Source: an uncultured Oscillospiraceae bacterium (lineage in GTDB: Bacteria; Bacillota_A; Clostridia; Oscillospirales; Oscillospiraceae). From it: DNA of 6,767 nucleotides. Numbering within the stretch: position 1 is the first letter of the stretch; every line of letters begins with the position of its first letter. The stretch covers positions 1 to 6,767 of the forward strand of contig CAJTTS010000144.1 of NCBI GenBank assembly GCA_910579155.1, given 5' to 3'. The position numbers and the translations under genes were made by a program. A model generated the notes under the pieces. The model saw only the letters and a program-made list of their open reading frames with translations. It had not been told where the DNA came from and searched no databases. Of the stretch, positions 1 to 4,864 are shown piece by piece.

Positions 1-707
1 AATTTGCGATCTGCGACGATGAACCCATGATGGCCCGGGAGCTTGCCGGCCATCTCGCGGACTATATGAAAGAAAATCGAATCACCGCTTATTCGGTCAG
101 CAGTTTTCACGATGGCCGCGCCCTGCTGGAGAGCGGCACCAGCTTTGACGTGATTTTCCTGGACATCCAGATGGAGCAGCCGGACGGGATGGAGACGGCC
201 AGGCTGCTGCGCCGGCGGGGAGACCACAGCCTGTTGGTCTTTGTAACGGTTCTAAAGGAGCTTGTTTTCGACGCGTTCCAGGTGGAGGCATACGATTACC
301 TGCTCAAGCCCCTGGACAGCGCCCGCTTCCATCAGACAATGAATCGGGTTCTCCGTTCCCTGAAACAGAGAACATCTGAGAACATCGTGATCCAGCGGGG
401 AACCGGCTGCGAGGTCGTTGTCCTGTCGGATATTGTGTACTGTGAGGTATTGGGCCGGAAAATCTACCTTCACAAAAATGACGGGACAGTGAGAGATTAC
501 TACGACAAGCTGGAGGATCTGGAGCGGCGGGTGGACGGGCGCTTTTTCAAGTGCCACCGGAGCTATTTAGTCAATTTAGACTATGTGCGCGGGTGCCAGG
601 ATGGGCAGGTTCTGCTGTCCCAGGGGGAGCGCATCCCCGCCTCCCGGCTACGGGAGCGGGAACTGACCCAGGCCCTTTTGCGCTATATGAAAGAGAGGAG
701 TATCTGA
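1..707 (+). CDS. LytTR-family response regulator, 5'-partial
   Basis: Cytoplasmic response regulator of the AgrA/LytR/ComE type: a receiver domain that is phosphorylated, followed by a LytTR DNA-binding domain that activates target promoters. The reading frame is open from base 3, upstream of the first ATG (27). The codons at 12-26 read CDDEP, the receiver acidic pocket, so the true start lies left of the window and probably only a few residues are missing; 234 residues are visible. The phosphoacceptor Asp is in FLDIQM (codon 162-164) and the conserved Lys in LLKPLD (codon 306-308). The C-terminal half has LytTR hallmarks: FFKCHRSYLVNLDYV near 542-586 and IPASR near 633. It ends one base before the GHKL kinase gene, its evident partner. 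Target promoters are not identifiable here. Family assignment is firm; the regulon is unknown. Confidence 0.93.
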   Translation, partial: FAICDDEPMMARELAGHLADYMKENRITAYSVSSFHDGRALLESGTSFDVIFLDIQMEQPDGMETARLLRRRGDHSLLVFVTVLKELVFDAFQVEAYDYLLKPLDSARFHQTMNRVLRSLKQRTSENIVIQRGTGCEVVVLSDIVYCEVLGRKIYLHKNDGTVRDYYDKLEDLERRVDGRFFKCHRSYLVNLDYVRGCQDGQVLLSQGERIPASRLRERELTQALLRYMKERSI

Positions 708-708
708 T

Positions 709-1992
709 ATGGACTATTTCGCTCTGCTTCTGGACAGTCTCTGTCTCCTTGTGGGACATGGGGTGATGCACATGGTCTTTATCAGCCGCTTCACCGGGAA
801 GAAACTGAAAAAATGGTATTTTGCCGCTTATTTTCTCATCCTGGGTATGATTCAGCTTATCTCGGACAGACTCGCCCTTAACGGGACACTCCCCGTTGGC
901 GTGGGTGTGCTGGCGCTCTACGGGCTCAGCCGCTATGGGATGGGAAACCAGCGGTCCGTGTCCTGGCTGGCCGCCGTGCTGTCCTTCTACATTTCACAGC
1001 TCTCCTTCGGGATCATCAACTCCGTGGAGGCGGCGCTCTTTCCACGCTTTATCGGCAGTCCGCTGTTTTATCTGCTGTTTTTGGCGGCACAGCTCCTGTT
1101 CCTTGGGCTGTGCGCCGGCAGCTATTATGCTGTACTGAAGCTCCTGGCCTGGACAGAGGACAGTCAGACGCCTTATATCGGACTTCTGCTGTTTCCGGGA
1201 CTGTTTTTCTTTGCCGCGGAGCTGTATATCCTCCAGACGGCCTACAGCTTTTTTGCCCCCACCATTTCTCTGGAGGAGGTTGGCAAGCACAGTACGCTGC
1301 TGCTCCTGCAAGTCATGGGGCTGGCGGCGCTGCTGTGTACCCTGTACGCCTACCGCCAGCTCTGCCGGGGCTTTCAGGCCCAGGCGGAGCTGCAATCGCT
1401 GACCCAGGCGGCCCATGAGCAAAAGGTCTATATTGCGGAGGCCCAGGCCCGTTACGAGCAAACGAAATCCTTCCGCCATGACATCAAAAATCATCTGTCT
1501 GTTCTGGATGGCTTGCTCAGGAGCGGAAAGCCGGAGGAGGGCAGGGAATACCTGAAAAAGCTGGAGGCCGTCTCGGAGGCTCTATCCTTCCCGTACCAGA
1601 CCGGCAACCCGGTGGTGGATATTCTATTGGGGGAGAAGCTGGGGCTGGCGAAGGAAATCGCGGCGGAGGTGTCCCTGGTCCTTCCCAAGCCCTGCGGGAT
1701 CGACGATTTTGACCTGTGCGTGCTTTTTGCCAACGCCCTGGACAACGCCATCGCCGCCTGTCGAGCCAATGATGGGGCCAAGGCCATCCGCATCGGCGGG
1801 AAGCAGCAGGGAGATTTCTACATGCTGACCTTTGAGAACACCTGCTCGGATGGACCGCTGCCCCCGGCGGGAACGGGGCTTTCCAACATCAACGCGGTGG
1901 CGGAAAAGTATCATGGGGCGCTGATGACGGAGAAAAACGGGGGGCAGTATTATCTGAGTGTATTGCTGAATATTTCATCCTGTAATTTGTAA
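709..1992 (+). CDS. AgrC-like GHKL sensor histidine kinase
   Basis: Membrane histidine kinase, 427 aa, the likely partner of the upstream LytTR regulator. The N-terminal half (about residues 4-217) is a run of six or seven hydrophobic segments with short loops and no extracellular sensor domain, as in AgrC/ComD-type receptors, which usually detect small peptides. A Gln/Ala/Glu-rich linker (about 218-250) leads to the phosphorylation helix with FRHDIKNH, phosphoacceptor His257. The ATP-binding domain shows the N box NALDNAIAA (Asn342, Asn346) and the G box GTGLSNI at residues 388-394, typical of HATPase_c_5. The ATG at 709 follows the regulator stop by one base and has GAGAGGAG at 693-700, spacing 8, so the pair is probably co-translated. 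No AgrB or AgrD homologue is present in the window. Peptide sensing is inferred from topology only. Confidence 0.93.
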   Translation: MDYFALLLDSLCLLVGHGVMHMVFISRFTGKKLKKWYFAAYFLILGMIQLISDRLALNGTLPVGVGVLALYGLSRYGMGNQRSVSWLAAVLSFYISQLSFGIINSVEAALFPRFIGSPLFYLLFLAAQLLFLGLCAGSYYAVLKLLAWTEDSQTPYIGLLLFPGLFFFAAELYILQTAYSFFAPTISLEEVGKHSTLLLLQVMGLAALLCTLYAYRQLCRGFQAQAELQSLTQAAHEQKVYIAEAQARYEQTKSFRHDIKNHLSVLDGLLRSGKPEEGREYLKKLEAVSEALSFPYQTGNPVVDILLGEKLGLAKEIAAEVSLVLPKPCGIDDFDLCVLFANALDNAIAACRANDGAKAIRIGGKQQGDFYMLTFENTCSDGPLPPAGTGLSNINAVAEKYHGALMTEKNGGQYYLSVLLNISSCNL

Positions 1993-1996
1993 TTTT

Positions 1997-2003
1997 AAGG
2001 GGA
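1997..2003 (+). promoter_or_regulatory. Ribosome-binding site of the 25-codon ORF
   Basis: AAGGGGA lies 6 bases before the ATG at 2010, shortly after the kinase stop. It is the main reason to treat the tiny downstream reading frame as translated. Confidence 0.55.
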
Positions 2004-2009
2004 CCGCTT

Positions 2010-2087
2010 ATGTGTCATGGGTATGTTCGTGGAATGATTGGCGCAATCTGGCTGATCGCAGCGGTTGCAAGTGTGTGTATCCGGTAA
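2010..2087 (+). CDS. Candidate 25-aa single-helix membrane peptide
   Basis: A short ATG-to-TAA frame 17 bases after the GHKL kinase stop, with a well-spaced AAGGGGA site. I do not recognise the product. It begins MCHGYVRG, continues as one hydrophobic stretch (residues 9-24, including Trp14 and several Ala/Val/Ile), and ends in Arg25. That is the pattern of a single membrane-spanning microprotein with basic residues at both ends. It has Cys at positions 2 and 23 and small-xxx-small spacings (Gly8/Ala12, Ala17/Ser21) that often support helix packing. The position suggests co-transcription with the LytTR/GHKL genes, perhaps as a partner of the kinase. It is shorter than usual AgrD precursors and lacks their acidic C-terminal tail, so a cyclic autoinducer precursor is unlikely. 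A chance ORF is possible at this length. Confidence 0.45.
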   Translation: MCHGYVRGMIGAIWLIAAVASVCIR

Positions 2088-2190
2088 ACCAAAGGACGCT
2101 GCCCGCTACGCTGTTTTATGCGTTTTATTTTTCTGTTCCACATATACAGCTTGGAAAAAGACAAAAAAGACGGAAAGAAGAAGGAAATTG
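2088..2190 (+). other. Leader before the OmpR-type regulator, purine-rich
   Basis: This gap separates the two gene sets. I find no hairpin followed by a T run and no well-spaced -35/-10 pair; TATACA at 2143-2148 has no good -35 partner. Bases 2153-2187 are purines except for two C residues (2162 and 2171) and contain the AAGGA at 2181-2185 used by the next gene. Without a terminator, read-through from the upstream operon is possible. Confidence 0.5.
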
Positions 2191-2874
2191 ATGATGGAAT
2201 CGATACTTTATGTTGAGGATGATCTGAGTCTGATTGATGGTCTGGAATACACACTGGAAGCCAACGGATATTCGGTGGACAACGCACGGACAGTCAAGCA
2301 GGCGCTAGTATTATTCAATCGTAAATCCTATCATTTGCTCCTGCTGGATGTTACCCTGCCGGATGGCAGCGGATTTGAAATCTGTAAAGAAGTGCGGAAA
2401 AGCTCTTCGGTTCCGATCATCTTTTTAACGGCATCCGATCAGGAAATCAGTATTGTGAAGGGCCTGGATATGGGCGGAGACGACTATATCACAAAACCGT
2501 TTAAGCTCAACGAACTGCTGTCGAGAATCAAAGCTCTGCTCCGCCGTTCTGCCAGATTTTCTCAATCGGTGTTTTTAGAGGCAAACGGTATAAAAGTGGA
2601 TCTGATGGAACGTCTCGTCTGGAAGAACGGCGTTTTGTTGGACCTCCCCCTGGTTGAATATAAGCTGCTTTGCCTGTTGATGAACAACCCGAACCATCTG
2701 CTGACACGGGAAACCATTTTAGACAGCCTGTGGGATGGAGCCGGCAATTATGTAGATGATAATACTCTCTCCGTCTATGTACGCCGCCTGCGAAACAAAA
2801 TTGAAGAAACGCCTAACGCTCCCCGGCATCTGCTGACAGAGCGTGGGATTGGATATAAGTGGGTTGTGGAGTGA
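2191..2874 (+). CDS. OmpR/PhoB-family response regulator
   Basis: Cytoplasmic DNA-binding response regulator, 227 aa, the normal length for this family. The receiver domain (about 1-120) has the acidic pair Asp10-Asp11, phosphoacceptor Asp53 in LLLLDVTLPDG, Thr80 and Lys102 in ITKPF. The C-terminal winged helix (about 130-227) shows the expected VEYKLL, RETILDSLW, VYVRRLRNKIE and final GIGYKWV wing. Start: ATG 2191 is 5 bases after AAGGA at 2181-2185; ATG 2194 (spacing 8) is equally possible. The frame stays open back to a TTG at 2065, but that extension lacks a ribosome site and would put a hydrophobic segment ahead of the receiver, so it is not used. The stop overlaps the kinase start as GTGA. 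By position it probably controls the downstream ABC transporter through the 11-bp repeats at 4114-4143. Confidence 0.95.
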   Translation: MMESILYVEDDLSLIDGLEYTLEANGYSVDNARTVKQALVLFNRKSYHLLLLDVTLPDGSGFEICKEVRKSSSVPIIFLTASDQEISIVKGLDMGGDDYITKPFKLNELLSRIKALLRRSARFSQSVFLEANGIKVDLMERLVWKNGVLLDLPLVEYKLLCLLMNNPNHLLTRETILDSLWDGAGNYVDDNTLSVYVRRLRNKIEETPNAPRHLLTERGIGYKWVVE

Positions 2875-4118
2875 AAAACGCTATGCGGAAATTAGGAAAA
2901 GAAGCTAAAACGCTATTACTTGGAATCACCATTGTGTGCGGCCTGTCCTTCCTGTTTGCTTTCGGTATTTCCTCTGTCCTGACAAAAAATTTTCAAAGCA
3001 GTTTGGTGAACCATGACTACGGTGTGGCCGGGTATCTTTTGAACCATGACGATGTGTTTGTCCTCTCCGCCTTTACCGATGAAAAGGGCGAAGAGGACAT
3101 TCTTTGCGGTCTTAATGCCCTGTCTTTACTTGGGTATCATGAATCCGCTCCAGTCAGATTGCTCCCGGCAGTTTCCGCATACCGGAATAAAGTCCTGCTG
3201 TCCCTGGGCGGTCTTTTGCTTTTTGTTTTTGCTGCAATCTATGTTTTCTTATTTCTGTATTTACGCAGGCAGCGCAAAGCGATTTGGGATGCCGGGCGGG
3301 CGATTCAAGCATTTCTTGATGGAAATACCGCGTCGCGGATCGAGTGTGAGCAGCCCGGCGGCTGGTACAGCTTGTTCCATCAGGTGAATGAACTGTCCGC
3401 CATCCTCTCCGCCCATGCGGAAAAGGAGCGGCAGACGAAAGAATTTTTACAGGGGATGATCTCCGATGTATCGCATCAACTCAAAACGCCGCTCTCCGCT
3501 TTGAAGATGTATCAGGAAATTATCGGTAGCCATACCGCTGATCCGGCGGCTGTCATTAGCTTTTCTCAGAAGGCTCTGCGTGAGATCAAACGAATGGAGG
3601 CGGTGGTCTATACGCTTCTGAAATTAGCGCGGCTGGATGCGGGGATGATCCAGATGCAGAAGGCGCCGGAAAATATGGATATGCTCATGCAGGATGTCCT
3701 GGAGCGGTTTGAGGTTCGCGCTAAGCAGGAGGGCAAAGTCATAACGCTGTCAGGAAACAATGATGTGTCTCTTTCCTGTGACGCTCTGTGGATTTCAGAA
3801 GCAGTTGGTAACATTGTCAAGAACGCTTTAGATCATACCGGATCAGGCGGTCGCATCAACATTTCTTGGGAGCAAGGCGCTATTATTACAAAAATTGTGA
3901 TAGAGGACAATGGGGCGGGGATTTGCCCGGAAGATCTGTATAACATTTTCAAGCGATTTTACCGCAGCCGGTTTTCGCAGGATACACAGGGCATTGGATT
4001 AGGGCTTCCGTTGGCAAAGACCATTGTGGAGCTTCATGGAGGAACGATTTCTGTGGCGAGCAGACTCCATACCGGAACTTCATTTACCATCAGCTTTTTC
4101 CATCTTACAAATGAGTAA
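2871..4118 (+). CDS. Two-TM sensor histidine kinase, HisKA/HATPase_c
   Basis: Membrane sensor kinase, 415 aa from the GTG at 2871, which overlaps the regulator stop (GTGA) and implies translational coupling. Alternative starts are GTG 2859 and ATG 2883. Layout: TM1 about 14-37, an extracytoplasmic loop about 38-107, TM2 about 108-131 followed by Arg-Arg, a HAMP-like or linker stretch about 132-185, then HisKA with SDVSHQLKTPLSAL (phosphoacceptor His202). The ATPase domain has N box Asn318 in NIVKNALDH, G1 DNGAG (Asp346), F box IFKRFYRS and G2 GIGLGLPLAK. All catalytic boxes are intact. The external loop of about 70 residues is much longer than the few-residue loop of BceS-type intramembrane-sensing kinases, so this sensor may read its signal directly. 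The ligand is unknown. The last codons overlap the first operator-like repeat. Confidence 0.94.
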   Translation: MKNAMRKLGKEAKTLLLGITIVCGLSFLFAFGISSVLTKNFQSSLVNHDYGVAGYLLNHDDVFVLSAFTDEKGEEDILCGLNALSLLGYHESAPVRLLPAVSAYRNKVLLSLGGLLLFVFAAIYVFLFLYLRRQRKAIWDAGRAIQAFLDGNTASRIECEQPGGWYSLFHQVNELSAILSAHAEKERQTKEFLQGMISDVSHQLKTPLSALKMYQEIIGSHTADPAAVISFSQKALREIKRMEAVVYTLLKLARLDAGMIQMQKAPENMDMLMQDVLERFEVRAKQEGKVITLSGNNDVSLSCDALWISEAVGNIVKNALDHTGSGGRINISWEQGAIITKIVIEDNGAGICPEDLYNIFKRFYRSRFSQDTQGIGLGLPLAKTIVELHGGTISVASRLHTGTSFTISFFHLTNE

Positions 4119-4143
4119 GATAGAAGTCACTTGAAAGTAAGCT
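4114..4143 (+). repeat. Three 11-bp-phased direct repeats, candidate regulator operator
   Basis: AGTAAGAT (4114-4121), AGTCACTT (4125-4132) and AGTAAGCT (4136-4143) start exactly 11 bases apart. Five of eight positions are identical in all three: A, G, T, A at position 5 and T at position 8. The first and third copies share AGTAAG. PhoB/OmpR-family regulators bind tandem direct repeats of about one helical turn placed shortly upstream of the -10. The third copy ends 8 bases before TATGAT. The first copy overlaps the kinase stop codon. The function is inferred. Confidence 0.5.
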
Positions 4144-4157
4144 GGAGGGGGTATGAT
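4131..4157 (+). promoter_or_regulatory. Candidate promoter of the ABC transporter genes
   Basis: TTGAAA (4131-4136) and TATGAT (4152-4157) each match the sigma-70/sigma-A consensus at five of six positions, but the spacer is only 15 bases. A short spacer and overlap with the direct repeats fit an activator-dependent promoter. Transcription would start near 4164-4166, immediately before the AAGGAGGT of the ATPase gene, so the leader would be very short. This is tight but workable. The prediction is moderate. Confidence 0.4.
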
Positions 4158-4165
4158 GGAACCGT

Positions 4166-4173
4166 AAGGAGGT
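4166..4173 (+). promoter_or_regulatory. Strong ribosome-binding site of the ABC ATPase
   Basis: AAGGAGGT is nearly full complementarity to the 16S 3' end and lies 7 bases before the ATG at 4181. It fixes that start and predicts strong translation of the transporter ATPase relative to the GTG-started neighbours. Confidence 0.8.
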
Positions 4174-4180
4174 ACTTGCC

Positions 4181-4864
4181 ATGAATATTCTTGAAGTACA
4201 AAATCTGTGTAAAACCTATGGGTCAGGAGAAGCGGAGGTCAACGCCTTGAATCAGGTCTCCTTCTCCGTCCGCAAAGGGGAATTTATCGCCATCATCGGG
4301 GAATCCGGCTCAGGCAAAAGCACACTGCTGAACATTGTGGGAGGGCTCGACAATCCTACGTCAGGCAAGGTCTGGATCGATGGGAAAGATGTATTCTCCA
4401 TGTCCGAAAAGAAGCTGACCATTTTCCGGCGGCAGCACATTGGATTTGTTTTTCAGTCCTTTAATCTGATTCCGGAACTGAACGTGGAGCAGAATCTGAC
4501 TTTCCCGCTCCTCCTGGACTACAAAACCCCGGATCATAAATTTGTGGATGAATTGCTGCATGTGCTGGGATTGGCGGAGCGCCGGAAGCATCTGCCCAGT
4601 CAGCTTTCCGGCGGACAGCAGCAGCGCGTGGCGATTGGCCGGGCGCTCGTTACCCGCCCGGCCCTGATTATGGCCGATGAACCCACAGGAAATCTGGACA
4701 GTAAAAACAGCCAGGAAGTCATTGCGCTCCTGCAATCCATGTCGGCCAAATATCAGCAGACGATTCTGATGATTACCCACAATGAAAATCATGCGGGAGC
4801 CGCCGACCGTGTTTTCCGTATGGCGGACGGCGTTTTGAAAGACCTGGGGGGTGTCCGGCAGTGA
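4181..4864 (+). CDS. ABC transporter ATP-binding protein, MacB/LolD type
   Basis: Cytoplasmic ATPase of an ABC transporter, 227 aa, standard length. Motifs in order: A-loop Tyr13, Walker A GESGSGKS at 40-47 (Lys46), Q-loop Gln92 in [14 protein letters not shown], signature LSGGQ at 142-146, Walker B LIMADE at 162-167 (catalytic Glu167), D-loop NLDS at 171-174 and switch His200. The FQSFNLIP and DEPTGNLDS strings are typical of the LolD/MacB/BceA branch, which works with FtsX-type permeases in mechanotransmission or export rather than solute uptake. The start has a strong AAGGAGGT site. The stop overlaps the permease start as GTGA, so the subunits are coupled. It follows a two-component system, which suggests inducible defence or envelope-stress use. 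The substrate is not determinable. Confidence 0.96.
   Translation: MNILEVQNLCKTYGSGEAEVNALNQVSFSVRKGEFIAIIGESGSGKSTLLNIVGGLDNPTSGKVWIDGKDVFSMSEKKLTIFRRQHIGFVFQSFNLIPELNVEQNLTFPLLLDYKTPDHKFVDELLHVLGLAERRKHLPSQLSGGQQQRVAIGRALVTRPALIMADEPTGNLDSKNSQEVIALLQSMSAKYQQTILMITHNENHAGAADRVFRMADGVLKDLGGVRQ

Noticed and set aside
994..1494. Antisense 166-codon frame opposite the GHKL kinase membrane region
   Set aside because: Gln/Arg/Leu-rich low-complexity translation, which is typical of the complement of a GC-rich membrane gene. No ribosome site was sought further, given the clear + strand gene.
2058..2102. GCAGCG (2058-2063) and CGCTGC (2097-2102) as a terminator stem between the two operons
   Set aside because: The arms are short, the loop is over 30 bases, and no T run follows directly.
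2065..2190. N-terminal extension of the OmpR-type regulator from TTG 2065, adding 42 residues with a hydrophobic segment and a Lys/Arg-rich tail
   Set aside because: There is no ribosome-binding site before the TTG, it overlaps the 25-codon frame, and receiver domains start directly with the ILYVEDD strand. ATG 2191 has a good AAGGA.
4153..4167. Four-codon mini frame (MMEP) after GGAGGGGG, ending at the ATPase ribosome site, as a possible leader peptide
   Set aside because: Too short to support, and it overlaps the -10 candidate, so it would be absent from transcripts starting there.
4361..4792. Antisense 143-codon frame opposite the ABC ATPase
   Set aside because: The + strand carries all ABC motifs in order, and the antisense product shows no family features.
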